The notes: generated by a model not told the origin, from the letters alone. Shown: positions 36,994 through 46,420, counted from the first letter of the stretch. The stretch: DNA of 64,000 nt from Herpetosiphon llansteffanensis (GCF_003205875.1 NZ_PUBZ01000103.1:142233-206232), one strand, 5' to 3'. Numbers and translations are program-made.

Positions 36994-37908
36994 TTAGCTG
37001 CTGGAAGCGGCCACGCTCTGACGACGAAATGGCCATTTGCCATTAACGATGATCACGCCCAGCAAAATCAAACATAAACCAATCAGCATATCGCTGCGAA
37101 TGGCTTCATTCAAAAACAGCCAGCCCCAAAAAATCGCGAAGATTGGCAAAATATAGGTCACTTGCGAGGTACGCGCTGCCCCAACTTGCTTCACCAACCA
37201 GAAATAGAGAATCTGGGCAATTGCAGTGCCTAAAATGGCCAAGCCAAACAGCGATCCAACCGAAACTAAACTCGGCGTTTGCCAGCTATTATGATCAACC
37301 ACAATCGCGATTGGCAAAAGCATCAGCGCGCCACTCACCATCTGGCCAAACGCTGGAATCAGGGCTGGCAAGCCGCCAAAGGTGCGGCGCACATACAACG
37401 TGCCAATGCCATACATCGCCGAAGCAATGATACAAGCAATTTGGCCCCACGTATCCAAGCTATTAATGTTGCCAATTGAACGCGAAAAGAGATATACGAC
37501 CCCAGCGAAGCCCAGCAAAATGCCAAACGTCCGCACCCCGGTCAAGCGTTCTGAACGCACAAAGCTAAACGCCAGAATCACTGTCCATAATGGTGTTGTA
37601 GCATTATAGATCGAAGCTAGCCCGCTGGCATTTGCGCCCATTTTGTGCTCGCCCCAGGCAAAGAGGCAGTAGGGCAAAGCCGCATTAATAAACCCAACAA
37701 AGCCCAACGAATACCAAAGTTTGCGCTCACGGGGCAAACTAATTTTTTGCCAGCGCAAGACTGCATAAATCAACATCGCAGCAATTGCCAGCCGCAGAAA
37801 CACAAAGCTAATTGGCGGAATTGTTTCTACGCCCAGCCGAATAAATAAAAACGATGCTCCCCAAACTAACGCTAAAACCATCAATACGCCCATTTGCCGC
37901 AGTGTCAT
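36994..37908 (-). CDS. DMT/EamA-family permease
   Basis: A 304-residue protein with ten TM helices in two EamA halves. The start at 37908 (MTLRQMGVLMVLALVWGASF) has AAGGAAGG upstream; the upstream in-frame codon lacks one. Family hallmarks include the WGASFLFIRLG helix 1 motif and YLFSRSIG after helix 5. EamA proteins export amino acids and other metabolites. The adjacent ilvE makes a branched-chain amino acid or derivative a candidate substrate. Confidence 0.85.
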   Translation of the reverse strand: MTLRQMGVLMVLALVWGASFLFIRLGVETIPPISFVFLRLAIAAMLIYAVLRWQKISLPRERKLWYSLGFVGFINAALPYCLFAWGEHKMGANASGLASIYNATTPLWTVILAFSFVRSERLTGVRTFGILLGFAGVVYLFSRSIGNINSLDTWGQIACIIASAMYGIGTLYVRRTFGGLPALIPAFGQMVSGALMLLPIAIVVDHNSWQTPSLVSVGSLFGLAILGTAIAQILYFWLVKQVGAARTSQVTYILPIFAIFWGWLFLNEAIRSDMLIGLCLILLGVIIVNGKWPFRRQSVAASSS

Positions 37909-37998
37909 ACCACAATTTCCTTCCTTGCAAGCCAGCAATCTATTCGATGTAACCAAGGCGTAGCAGTGCTGCTCCAGCGTTGTTTTGGCTCACCAAAA

Positions 37999-39495
37999 TC
38001 ACATTAACGGGGTCGTTTCGCGCCAAGCCCGCGCAGCAAGTTGGCCGCAACGCAAGACATGGCGGGTCAAAACATCGCCCAGTAGGCGAATTCCACGATC
38101 AATTGATTCTGGTGATTGGGTGGCAAAACAAAGCCGCAGGTGAGCATTGCGCGGCGGTTGGGGAAAGAAGACATTGCCAAGCGTTACGCCAACGCCTGCT
38201 TCAATCGCCTCGGTATAAATATCGGTGCCATTCAATCCAGCAGGCAAGGTTAGCCAATAGCATAACCCGCCGCGTGGATGCGTCCATTGAATATCACGGG
38301 GACAATAGCGGTTGAGCGCTCGTTCCATGGCATCGCGGCGCTCGCGATAGAGTTCGCGCACATAGCGCAGATGGGCTGCCAATTGGCCGCGCCCAAGGTA
38401 ATCGGCCAAGGCGCGTTGCAACAATGGCGAGCAGTGCAAATCGTTGCCACGTTTGGCAGCAAGCAATGGGTGCAACAACTCATCGCGGGCAACCAAATAG
38501 CCTAAACGCAAACCAGGAGTCAAAATTTTGGAGAAACTGCCAAGATACACCACTCGCCCATTGGTATCGCGAGCTTTGATTGGGTGCGGTGGTTGGGTAT
38601 CATAGCTCAACGGCCCATACACATCATCTTCTAAAATAATCAGATTATGCTCTTCGGCCAATTGCAACAGCGCTGCTTGGCGTTCTGGCGAAAGGCAAAC
38701 TCCGGTTGGATTATGAAAGGTTGGCACGGTGTAGAGCAAGCGTGGTTTGTATTCGCACAACACCCGTTGCAAAATATCCAGCCGCAAGCCGTGGTCATCC
38801 AAGGGAATGCCAATTAAGCGCACGCCCAACGCTGTTGCTTGTTCGATAAAGCCTAAGTAGGTTGGTTCTTCGACCAACACCACATCGCCTTGACGCACAA
38901 AGGCCTTCAAGGCCAAAGCCACGCCTTGCTGCGCGCCAGTTGTCACCAGCACATGGTCGGGCGAGGTCACGACGTTGCGATCAAGCAGCCAAGTTGCAAT
39001 CGCTTCGCGCAAACATAATTCGCCTTGAGTTGGGCCATAGCCTAGAGCGCTCGGGTCACGCAGCGCTTGCTGAATGGCTCGGCCAATTTCGCGCACTGGA
39101 AAGGTTTCTTCTGCAGGCGAGGCTTGGGCAAAGGAGATCAGGTTGGGCTGTTGGGCCAAGCGCAGCATATCAGCCAGCATGCCTTGGCTAATCCAGGGGG
39201 TTTGCAGCTCATCGACAGCGCGCTGACGTAGCTCGTATTCGGGAATAATTGGCTTCGAACGTTCGGCGACGAAGGTGCCGCGCCCAACGTAGGCCTCAAC
39301 CCAACCACTAGCTTGCAATTCACTATAAGCATTGTGGACAGTCAATCGAGTAAGGCCAAGAGATTCGGCTAAATCGCGCACTGGTGGCAATTTGGTGCCA
39401 GCCGGCAAAGAGCCACTCCGAATCCGTTCTTGTAATTGTTCGGACAATTGAATGTAGAGTGGCTTGGCATGTTGGCGATCAAGCTGAAATTCCAT
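37999..39495 (-). CDS. MocR-type regulator (GntR HTH fused to aminotransferase)
   Basis: A 498-residue PLP-dependent transcription factor. The ATG at 39495 follows AAAGGCC; earlier in-frame codons fall in intergenic DNA. The N-terminal GntR winged helix covers about 1-70 (PLYIQLSEQLQERIRSGSLP, DLAESLGLTRLTVHNAYSEL). A fold-type I aminotransferase domain follows, with the PLP lysine in YLGSFSKILTPGLRLGYL and NPTGVCLSPER. MocR proteins such as PdxR and GabR regulate vitamin B6 or amine metabolism genes. The target here is not evident; the region upstream holds many ATTGTC/GACAAT words. Confidence 0.93.
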   Translation of the reverse strand: MEFQLDRQHAKPLYIQLSEQLQERIRSGSLPAGTKLPPVRDLAESLGLTRLTVHNAYSELQASGWVEAYVGRGTFVAERSKPIIPEYELRQRAVDELQTPWISQGMLADMLRLAQQPNLISFAQASPAEETFPVREIGRAIQQALRDPSALGYGPTQGELCLREAIATWLLDRNVVTSPDHVLVTTGAQQGVALALKAFVRQGDVVLVEEPTYLGFIEQATALGVRLIGIPLDDHGLRLDILQRVLCEYKPRLLYTVPTFHNPTGVCLSPERQAALLQLAEEHNLIILEDDVYGPLSYDTQPPHPIKARDTNGRVVYLGSFSKILTPGLRLGYLVARDELLHPLLAAKRGNDLHCSPLLQRALADYLGRGQLAAHLRYVRELYRERRDAMERALNRYCPRDIQWTHPRGGLCYWLTLPAGLNGTDIYTEAIEAGVGVTLGNVFFPQPPRNAHLRLCFATQSPESIDRGIRLLGDVLTRHVLRCGQLAARAWRETTPLM

Positions 39496-39529
39496 GGTTG
39501 GCCTTTCTGTGGCAGGATTGGCAATTAAA

Positions 39530-39576
39530 GACAATGGCGTAGAGCTGTATTGTACCAGCCCTACGCCATTATTGTC
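39530..39576 (-). terminator. Long hairpin after the small membrane-protein gene
   Basis: GACAATGGCGTAG (39530-39542) pairs with CTACGCCATTATTGTC (39561-39576), one base bulged. On the minus strand TTTAATT follows. It sits directly after the stop at 39579 and before the MocR start. It may be a terminator or an operator for the MocR protein. Confidence 0.6.
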
Positions 39577-39578
39577 AT

Positions 39579-39734
39579 CTAGCCCATGACAAGTGAAAAG
39601 ACAAGCAAGACAATTGGTAGGACAATAAAGACATTCAGCGGGTTTTTGATTGTCCAATGGGCTTCTGTATCAATTGGCATCCATGATTGTTGACTTGATG
39701 CGCTAAATATATTGGTTGATTCTTGCTTATACAT
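39579..39734 (-). CDS. Small membrane protein (51 residues)
   Basis: A short gene found by reading the MocR upstream region. ATG at 39734 with AAGGAAC six bases upstream (39747-39741) and stop at 39579. Sequence features: polar first half (start MYKQESTNIFSASSQQSWMP), then one C-terminal TM helix, NVFIVLPIVLLVFSLVMG, ending in Gly. Tail-anchored topology with the N-terminus probably inside. A hairpin follows at once. It is in the same orientation as the MocR gene and could be its target. The repeated ATTGTC words in the helix encode Ile-Val, so part of the apparent motif density is simply coding. Family unknown. Confidence 0.6.
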   Translation of the reverse strand: MYKQESTNIFSASSQQSWMPIDTEAHWTIKNPLNVFIVLPIVLLVFSLVMG

Positions 39735-39804
39735 ACATTAGTTCCTTTTTGTTGTGACTATTGTCTGCAACTAATGTACCATTCAGTCAACATATTGTAG
39801 AGTG

Positions 39805-39819
39805 ACAATGTAGCATTGT
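39805..39819. promoter_or_regulatory. Inverted repeat upstream of the small membrane-protein gene
   Basis: ACAAT-N5-ATTGT, with a further GACAAT/ATTGTC pair at about 39832-39838 and TTGACA nearby on the minus strand. About 70-85 bases before the ATG at 39734, so a plausible regulator site; binding by the neighbouring MocR protein is a guess. Confidence 0.35.
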
Positions 39820-39874
39820 ATACTAGGACATATTGTCAATATTTGTTAATAAAATAGTGGCTAATTAGAGGATT

Positions 39875-42046
39875 TCAGGCTTGCAGGGGCAAATAAATCG
39901 TAAAAACGCTACCTTGACCAATCTGGCTGCTTACGTCGATAGTGCCGCCGTGGAGATCGACGATTTCCTTGACGACGAAGAGTCCAATGCCTAGCCCAGC
40001 TACATGGCTACGGGCTGCATTGCTGGCGCGATAGAAGCGGGTAAATAAGTTTGGCAAGGCCTCCGGTGGAATGCCAATCCCATGGTCGCGAATCTCGACA
40101 ATCGCTTGCTGCATATTGCGGTCAACTCGCACCAGCACTTCGGTTTGTTCGGGGCTATATTTGAGGGCATTGTTGATCAAATTGATAAAAACTTGCTCCA
40201 AGCGCATTGAGTCGCCCGTGACTTGAATTGGCTGGCTGGTCAGGCATTGGTAGCTAAGCTGATGATGATCAGTTGTCAGCGCTAAATCATTGACCAAATT
40301 GTGCATCAATTGGCCAAGATCGATCTGATCGTGCTGCATATCGAGCTGGCCCATTTCAATCCGTGAAACATCGAGCAAGGCTGTAACCATTTTGTTCATG
40401 CGATTGGCTTGGGCTTCGATTGCTTGGAGCGAACGCTGGAGCCGTTCATCCTCATAGTTTAGGCGTTCTAGGCGGCGCAAGCTTAATTGTGATTGGCCAA
40501 GCAAGGTGGTCAGTGGGTTTTTCAACTCGTGCGAGGCAATCGATAAAAAGACATCACGCAACCGCACTGCATCTTGGGCTTGACGATAGAGATGGGCCTG
40601 CTCAAGCGCCAAAACCATGCGTTGACCAAGCTCCTCGGCCAATTCAAAATCAGTTTGATCAAAATCGCGTTCAGCATGCAAAAAGACAATCGCCCCACTT
40701 AGTTGATGTTGATCTTTAAATGGGATGATAATTGCAGATTGATAGCCATGCGGCAAGCCTTGATCGATAATTTGAGCGTGACCACTGGCAATTGCTGGGG
40801 CAAAAGCCTGGTGTTCGTGCCAATCGATCAAGGCTTGATCGGCACTGCTATAGCTAGTCATTGGCTCATCATCGGGATCGAGCACAAGATACAAGCCGCA
40901 GGCCGTGCTAAAACTTGGAGTTGGCACCGCAGCGCTGGTTGCTAAAACCTGGCTCAAATCAATTGTAGAAGCTAATTTATTATGTAATGTACGCAGCAAC
41001 CGTTGGCCAAATTCATCGCGATAGCGCTCGGTCACATCGCGAAACACCATCACCGCGCCAATCACCTGTTGTTCGCGATCGTAAATTGGCGCGGCACTAT
41101 CCTCGATGGCGACATAATCATTGCCTTGGCGCATCACCACCGAATTGCTCAAGGTGACAATTTGTTCTTGCTCCAAGGCTGTATTCACCGGATGTGCCAA
41201 GGTTTGCTTGGTGATGGGATCGAAAATCTCTGCCACTTCGTTGATCGATTTGCCCAGCGCTTGATCTTCGGGCCACCCAGTAATTGTGCTGGCAATATGG
41301 TTCATAAAGCTAATTTTGCCATTGGTATCGGTAGTTAATACTGCATCGCCAATGCTAGCGAGGGTGACGGCAAACCATTCGCGTTGATTGCGCAGCTCAT
41401 TGGCAGTTTGGTCGCGGCGGCGCACATCGCGCTTGGTCAAGATCATCGTGCCAATTACAAAGGCACTAGCAATTAACGTTGCAAATGCTAAGGCCACGCT
41501 CGAGCGTAACACGTTGAGCTTGGTTTGCGATGCTCGTTCAAGCGCGCGATTATTTTCACGGATCAACAAGCCATTGACAATCTGGCGAATTGTATCCATA
41601 TGCTCTTTGCCTTGATTTTCCAGCACAATAACTTGAGCTGCTTCAAAGCCTTGCGTACGTCGCAACTCGATAGTGGTAATAAGTTCTTGTTGTTGTTGTT
41701 GAATTAGGTTTTTTAAATCTGGAAGCCGCGCATGAAAAATTGGACGCGTGCTACTATGCGCTTCAATCTCAGCAATTAATCCAGGTAGCTCAATTTGGGC
41801 AATGTTGTAGGGTTCTAAATATTGCTCGCTGCCAGTAATAATAAAGCCACGTTGGCCGGTTTCTGCATCGGTTAACAAGGCTAAAAGTCGATTTAAGCGA
41901 TTGGTCATCGCTTCCGATTCAATCACGTTCGCATTATTCGCTTGAATGGTTAACAGATATTGCCATGACAGAAGGCCATTGACGATAATGATAAATGCTG
42001 CTAGCATGAACCAACGAGTTAATTTGTGTGATCCTACTATTTTCAT
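39875..42046 (-). CDS. CHASE3-PAS-GAF hybrid sensor histidine kinase
   Basis: A 723-residue kinase. TM1 (WFMLAAFIIIVNGLLSWQYL) leads into a CHASE3 sensor domain with the typical LLTDAETGQRGFIITGSEQY, then TM2 (ALAFATLIASAFVIGTMIL). A PAS domain (SIGDAVLTTDTNGKISFMNH), a GAF-like domain, and a HisKA with ASHELKNPLTTLLGQSQLSL follow. The HATPase shows NLINNALKYSPEQ, VEIRDHGIGIP, LFTRFYRAS and GLGIGLFVVKEI. No response regulator is adjacent. The start is ambiguous: 42046 (MKIVGSHKL) has GAG at nine bases; 42055 (ATG) and 42082 (TTG) are alternatives. The ligand is unknown. Confidence 0.92.
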   Translation of the reverse strand: MKIVGSHKLTRWFMLAAFIIIVNGLLSWQYLLTIQANNANVIESEAMTNRLNRLLALLTDAETGQRGFIITGSEQYLEPYNIAQIELPGLIAEIEAHSSTRPIFHARLPDLKNLIQQQQQELITTIELRRTQGFEAAQVIVLENQGKEHMDTIRQIVNGLLIRENNRALERASQTKLNVLRSSVALAFATLIASAFVIGTMILTKRDVRRRDQTANELRNQREWFAVTLASIGDAVLTTDTNGKISFMNHIASTITGWPEDQALGKSINEVAEIFDPITKQTLAHPVNTALEQEQIVTLSNSVVMRQGNDYVAIEDSAAPIYDREQQVIGAVMVFRDVTERYRDEFGQRLLRTLHNKLASTIDLSQVLATSAAVPTPSFSTACGLYLVLDPDDEPMTSYSSADQALIDWHEHQAFAPAIASGHAQIIDQGLPHGYQSAIIIPFKDQHQLSGAIVFLHAERDFDQTDFELAEELGQRMVLALEQAHLYRQAQDAVRLRDVFLSIASHELKNPLTTLLGQSQLSLRRLERLNYEDERLQRSLQAIEAQANRMNKMVTALLDVSRIEMGQLDMQHDQIDLGQLMHNLVNDLALTTDHHQLSYQCLTSQPIQVTGDSMRLEQVFINLINNALKYSPEQTEVLVRVDRNMQQAIVEIRDHGIGIPPEALPNLFTRFYRASNAARSHVAGLGIGLFVVKEIVDLHGGTIDVSSQIGQGSVFTIYLPLQA

Positions 42047-42310
42047 TGTAGCCATCTCAACACATTCAGACCCCACATTCAACGAGCATGAGATGCAAGC
42101 AGTTCTGCCGAATCATCGCCTAGCGAGCTTTGACCGACGTTATAACTGTCGTCAGGAAGCGCTGTTGCAGCAATTGCAACCTATGGAGTACTCGGTGTGT
42201 TTGAATTGTAGCATATTCATGCCACAGCATTTACCCCCTAGCGGTTTCAACATCCACCCATAACTGATCTGTGTAGCCTCGGCTAGCGCAATCACAGGAA
42301 GGAGCATTGT

Positions 42311-42613
42311 ATGTTCAATGCCCAACAACGAACCGTTTTAGAACAACAAGCAGTCAAGTTGTTTTGCCAACATGTTGCAAACCCTTGGCACGGTTTCGTG
42401 CCACCTCAACGTTATGGCATTATTGATGGCGACTCGTTGCAACCACCGCAATTTCCTGCAATTAAACGTAACTCATTGGCAATCGAAGCCCATCCCGCCG
42501 ATACACACTCATTCTTTGTAGTGTGTCAACGCCGCGATAATAAAGATGGCAAATGGTATCGATTACAACGCTTGTTTAACTATCAAATTCTAGCAAATTT
42601 GGCGCTTAGTTAA
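42311..42613 (+). CDS. Hypothetical protein, 100 residues
   Basis: A small soluble protein with an excellent ribosome site (AGGAAGGAG). It opens MFNAQQRTVLEQQAVKLFCQ and has a central block (YGIIDGDSLQPPQFPAIKRN) rich in Pro and His, ending YRLQRLFNYQILANLALS. One or two strands and a C-terminal helix are likely. I do not recognise the family. It stands alone, with the strong ino1 promoter starting 70 bases downstream. Confidence 0.6.
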   Translation: MFNAQQRTVLEQQAVKLFCQHVANPWHGFVPPQRYGIIDGDSLQPPQFPAIKRNSLAIEAHPADTHSFFVVCQRRDNKDGKWYRLQRLFNYQILANLALS

Positions 42614-42683
42614 GCAACAATTGGCAAAAAAGAGGTCTGGCATTGGCAGAGCTTGATCAAGCTGTGCAATTTGCTATGTTTGC

Positions 42684-42712
42684 TTGCCAATGGATTTTAA
42701 CTGGAGTACAAT
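42684..42712 (+). promoter_or_regulatory. Promoter of the inositol-phosphate synthase gene
   Basis: TTGCCA (42684-42689), exactly 17 bases, TACAAT (42707-42712). The transcript would start near 42719, giving a 43-base leader. This also shows that the longer open frame from 42684 cannot be the true start. Confidence 0.75.
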
Positions 42713-42761
42713 TTTTCCTTGGATAGAGCTTCCGTTCAGCCATTTAAGGAGTTGTGTCGTT

Positions 42762-43835
42762 TTGAGTAAGAAAATTCGCGTCGCCATTATCGGCGTGGGC
42801 AACTGTGCCTCATCACTCGTTCAAGGGATTGAATTTTACAAAAATGCCAATGAGAACGATCGCGTTCCTGGCCTGATGCACGTCAATCTCGGTGGCTATC
42901 ACGTGAGTGATATTGAATTTACCGCTGGGATCGATATTAATATTACCAAGGTAGGCAAGGATTTGTCTGAGGCGATTTTCGCCCAGCCAAATAATACCTA
43001 TAAATTTGCCGATGTGCCGCACTTGAATGTGCCAGTCTATCGTGGCATGACCCACGATGGTTTGGGCAAATATCTGACCCAAGTGATTGAAAAAGCGCCT
43101 GGCTCGACCGCAGATATTGTTAAAATTCTGCGCGATACCAAAACCGATGTTGTAATCAGCTACCTGCCAGTTGGCTCAGAAATGGCCACTAAGTGGTATG
43201 TTGAGCAAATTCTCGAAGCTGGCTGTGCCTTCATCAACTGTGTGCCAGTCTTTATTGCTAGCCAAGAATACTGGCGCAAACGCTTCGAAGAAAAGAACTT
43301 GCCAATTATTGGCGACGACATCAAATCGCAAGTTGGCGCAACCATCGTGCACCGCGTGCTGACCAACTTGTTCGAGCAACGGGGCGTTCAATTGGATCGT
43401 ACCTATCAATTGAACTTTGGTGGCAACACCGACTTCTACAACATGCTCGAACGCGAACGCTTGGAATCGAAAAAGATTTCCAAGACCAACGCCGTTACCA
43501 GCCAATTGCCCTATGGCTTGCCTGACGAAAACGTCCACGTTGGCCCAAGCGATTATGTGCCTTGGTTGACCGACCGCAAGTGGTGCTATATCCGCATGGA
43601 AGGCACAACCTTTGGCAATGTGCCATTGAACGCCGAAGTCAAGCTTGAAGTGTGGGATTCGCCAAACTCTGCTGGCGTGGTGATCGATGCAATTCGCTGT
43701 GCCAAATTGGCGCTTGATCGCGGCGTTGGTGGGGCTTTGTACGCGCCTTCATCATACTTTATGAAAACCCCACCAGAACAATACACCGATGACGAAGCTC
43801 ATCGCCGCACCGAAGCCTTTATTGCTAGCGAATAG
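42762..43835 (+). CDS. ino1: myo-Inositol-1-phosphate synthase
   Basis: A 357-residue NAD-dependent isomerase turning glucose-6-phosphate into inositol-1-phosphate. The start is TTG at 42762 after AAGGAG. The NAD loop [20 protein letters not shown] opens the protein. Further family motifs are [57 protein letters not shown] and [16 protein letters not shown]. Size fits the short actinobacterial/archaeal type. With the next two genes it suggests phosphatidylinositol-derived lipids, which are reported in Chloroflexus membranes. Confidence 0.95.
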   Translation: MSKKIRVAIIGVGNCASSLVQGIEFYKNANENDRVPGLMHVNLGGYHVSDIEFTAGIDINITKVGKDLSEAIFAQPNNTYKFADVPHLNVPVYRGMTHDGLGKYLTQVIEKAPGSTADIVKILRDTKTDVVISYLPVGSEMATKWYVEQILEAGCAFINCVPVFIASQEYWRKRFEEKNLPIIGDDIKSQVGATIVHRVLTNLFEQRGVQLDRTYQLNFGGNTDFYNMLERERLESKKISKTNAVTSQLPYGLPDENVHVGPSDYVPWLTDRKWCYIRMEGTTFGNVPLNAEVKLEVWDSPNSAGVVIDAIRCAKLALDRGVGGALYAPSSYFMKTPPEQYTDDEAHRRTEAFIASE

Positions 43836-43849
43836 TTGAGGGAGAGCAT

Positions 43850-44036
43850 AGGGATAGAGCGTAGAACACTGTGAGGTGCTAGGGATCAGGGACTAGGAGT
43901 CAGAGGTAACGTGGCTCAACGTTTGACGTTTTTTAGCCACAGATTAGCACAGATGAACAAGATTATTCATTGATGCTTCTTTGCCTAACTACTAGCCCCT
44001 GAACCCTAGTCCCTGGCTCTGTTCTATGTTCTATGT
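43850..44036. repeat. Repeat island after ino1
   Basis: No gene. GCATAGGGATAGAGC, GGGATCAGGGACTAGG, GCCACAGATTAGCACAGATG (about 43937) and TTCTATGTTCTATGTTCTG (44020-44040), the last directly before the acyltransferase start. Confidence 0.8.
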
Positions 44037-44047
44037 TCTGCGGAATT

Positions 44048-44914
44048 ATGAATACACTAAAACTGTATCGTTTGGCAATGCGTTGGTTGCCGCGCTTTCC
44101 CAATTGGCTAGTGTATGCAGCCTGCGATGTTTGTGCTCTGTTAGCATTGTTTAGCCCCAAACTCCGCCGTAACACCCGCTCGAATCTGGCTCGAGTTGCC
44201 CCCAAAACCAAAGGCCTAGCCCGTTTGTACGTGCAATGGCGCGTGGTTGCCAATGTTTTGCGTCATTATGCCGACCTTGTGCGCTTGCCAGCTTGGAGCC
44301 TTGAGCACATGCGCCAACGCTTCGATTACTCTGGCTTAGAGCATTTGCAGGCGCTGGCCGAAACTGGCGGCTTATTGGTGGTTGCCCATACTGGCGCATT
44401 TAGCACAGGGCTTTCGGTGTTGGCGGCTCATGGTTTACCCGTGGTACTGGTTGTCGAGGCCATCGAGCCACCAGAATTTTTGCACTTGGTCAAAGAGTTG
44501 CGCGAGGCTCATGGCGGCGAGTTGATTGTGCTTGGGCCAAATGCAGGCCGCGAAGTGCTCAAAGCGCTACGAGCTAAGAAAATTGTGGTTTTGGCAGGCG
44601 ATCGCGATTTGGCTTCGCAAGCGATCAAAATTCCCTTTTTTGGCGAGTTGGCCGATGTGCCAATTGGTCCAGCGCGCTTGGCGTTACGTGGCTGGCCAGT
44701 GGCGCTTGGCAGTTGCGCATGGTTTGGCGCAAATGAGCCATTCTTTCGCGTCGATCCCATTCGCCATTTTCAGGCCTTGCCCACTGAAACCGCCGACCAA
44801 GCAGCAGAACGGGTAGCGCGTGAAATGCTCAGCTATTTGGAAACATGGATTGTAAACTGGCCAGAAAGTTGGGGCGTGCTCCAACCAGTTTGGCCTGAAC
44901 GCACCAACGATTGA
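44048..44914 (+). CDS. LpxL/HtrB-like lysophospholipid acyltransferase family protein
   Basis: A 288-residue membrane-associated protein of the LpxL/PatA fold. It starts MNTLKLYRLAMRWLPRFPNW after TGCGGA. Family features: N-terminal hydrophobic helix, LLVVAHTGAFSTGL around the catalytic H114, GGELIVLGPNAGREVLKALR, and VVLAGDRDLASQAIKIPFFG with the substrate-binding GDRD and the FFG that follows. The catalytic HX4(D/E) motif reads H-T-G-A-F-S: Ser stands where Asp/Glu is expected. It may therefore be less active, use another acid, or bind without catalysis. PatA acylates phosphatidylinositol mannosides; the flanking ino1 and DPM-like genes make that pathway a good guess. Confidence 0.8.
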   Translation: MNTLKLYRLAMRWLPRFPNWLVYAACDVCALLALFSPKLRRNTRSNLARVAPKTKGLARLYVQWRVVANVLRHYADLVRLPAWSLEHMRQRFDYSGLEHLQALAETGGLLVVAHTGAFSTGLSVLAAHGLPVVLVVEAIEPPEFLHLVKELREAHGGELIVLGPNAGREVLKALRAKKIVVLAGDRDLASQAIKIPFFGELADVPIGPARLALRGWPVALGSCAWFGANEPFFRVDPIRHFQALPTETADQAAERVAREMLSYLETWIVNWPESWGVLQPVWPERTND

Positions 44915-44992
44915 ATTTCGTGCTACTATTGGGCCGATACAGGCAATCTGCTGATTCGCTGAATAACTAGCATACAAAGGAAGGCCACGCCC

Positions 44993-46042
44993 ATGGCCAC
45001 GATGCCAATGAGTGAAACCTATATTCAACCAAGCGAACCGACACGCAGCCATCCATGGCGGGTAATTATTCAAATTCCATGTTTGAACGAAGAAGAAACC
45101 TTGCCAGCGGTGTTGAATGATATTCCCTTGGATTTACCCAATGTGCATTTTGAAACCCTCGTCATCGACGATGGCTCGACTGATCGCACGGTTGAGGTAG
45201 CGCGTGAGCTTGGGGTTAACTACATTGTGCGCCATCGTGGGCGCAAAGGTCTGCCAGCAGCGTTTCAATCGGGCATGGATGCAGCGCTCAAACTTGGCGC
45301 TGATATTATTGTCAACACCGATGGCGACCATCAATATCCAGGCTCGGCGATTCCCGAGTTGATCAAGCCGATTTTAGAGGGCAAGGCCGATATTGTGATT
45401 GGCGATCGCCAAACCCAAAATGTCGAGCATTTTTCAACCCAAAAGAAATTACTGCAACGGGTTGGCAGCTGGGTCGTGCGCGTTGCCTCCGATACCGATG
45501 TGCCCGACGCGCCCAGTGGTTTTCGCGCCTACTCTAAAGAAGCTGGCTTGCGCTTGTATGTCACGAGTGAATTTTCCTATACGATTGAAAATTTAATTCA
45601 AGCTGGCAAGCGCCGCCTGCATGTTGATCATGTGGCGATTACCACTAAGCCAACCAGACCATCGCGCTTGCATCGCGGCAATTTCAATTTTGTAAAACGC
45701 CAAGGCGCGACGATTATTCGTACCTATGCCCAATATGAACCGCTAAAAACCTTCACCTACTTTGCGCTGCCGTTTTTGCTGATTGGCGGTGGCCTGCTGC
45801 TGCGCTTTATGATCTACTACCTGCTTGATCCCAATCAGACCTATACCCGCTATTTGCAATCGGTTTTTATTGGCGGCGTATTTATGATTGTTGGGATTTT
45901 GACCTTCTTTATTGGCATTTTGGCCGACTTGAGCGGTAACAATCGCCGGATCAACGAAGAAATTCTCTATCGCTTGCGCAACCTTGAAGTCGAGGTTGCC
46001 CGCCGCTCGCCACCCAATGATGGCACGGAAATTCACGAGTAG
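44993..46042 (+). CDS. GT2 glycosyltransferase, dolichol-phosphate-mannose-synthase type
   Basis: A 349-residue membrane enzyme. The catalytic GT-A domain has IIQIPCLNEEETLPAVLNDI, the donor-binding ETLVIDDGSTDRTVEVAREL, NTDGDHQYPG (the DXD-type acid pair) and DAPSGFRAYSKEAGLRLYV. Two TM helices close the protein (YFALPFLLIGGGLLLRFMI; SVFIGGVFMIVGILTFFIGI), then a short coil. DPM-like enzymes charge polyprenyl phosphate with a hexose for extracytoplasmic GT-C transferases, such as the candidate at 24673. GGAAGG precedes the ATG. Confidence 0.88.
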   Translation: MATMPMSETYIQPSEPTRSHPWRVIIQIPCLNEEETLPAVLNDIPLDLPNVHFETLVIDDGSTDRTVEVARELGVNYIVRHRGRKGLPAAFQSGMDAALKLGADIIVNTDGDHQYPGSAIPELIKPILEGKADIVIGDRQTQNVEHFSTQKKLLQRVGSWVVRVASDTDVPDAPSGFRAYSKEAGLRLYVTSEFSYTIENLIQAGKRRLHVDHVAITTKPTRPSRLHRGNFNFVKRQGATIIRTYAQYEPLKTFTYFALPFLLIGGGLLLRFMIYYLLDPNQTYTRYLQSVFIGGVFMIVGILTFFIGILADLSGNNRRINEEILYRLRNLEVEVARRSPPNDGTEIHE

Positions 46043-46420
46043 CTACGCAAATCAGAAGCCAAAAGGCAAAAGGGATCGGACTCTAGGTGTACTGGTACAT
46101 CAGGTTAGCCACGTTTTGCCCCCTCACCCCAACCCCTCGCCCGTGCGCGGGCGAGGGGCTTTAACACCGTAGCTCTCCCTCAATTCCTTGGTGAGAAACG
46201 GTCGGCTCCCCCTCGCCCGCGTCCAGTGGGAGAGGAGGTTGGGGGGTGAGGGCATGCTCATCATTGTCAATCCAATGAACCATTACAGCTAGGCTATCGG
46301 GGATTATTTCGAAATTCCAACAATTGTTTCGATAGCCCATAGACCACAGCCCTGAATCCTTATCCCCGACCCCTGATCCCTGAATCCTGACCCCTTGGAT
46401 TATAATAGGCCTATCGTCCC
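46043..46420. repeat. Repeat island between GT2 and HAD genes
   Basis: No gene. CAGAAGCCAAAAGGC, GGTGTACTGGTACATCAGG, GC-rich element copy 3, then GATAGCCCATAGACC and CCCTGATCCCTGAATCC words. Confidence 0.85.
46119..46252 (-). repeat. GC-rich inverted-repeat element, copy 3
   Basis: Arms CCCTCACCCCAACCCCTCGC and GGGAGAGGAGGTTGGGGGGT; core CTCAATTCCTTGGTGAGAAA in the same orientation as copy 2. About 134 bp. Confidence 0.8.

Noticed and set aside
39496..39657. N-terminal extension of the MocR protein
   Set aside because: It would run through the hairpin and overlap the small membrane-protein gene; GntR domains start near the chosen ATG.
42684..42761. Longer start for the inositol-phosphate synthase
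   Set aside because: The added residues overlap the -35 and -10 boxes of the promoter and do not match the family start.
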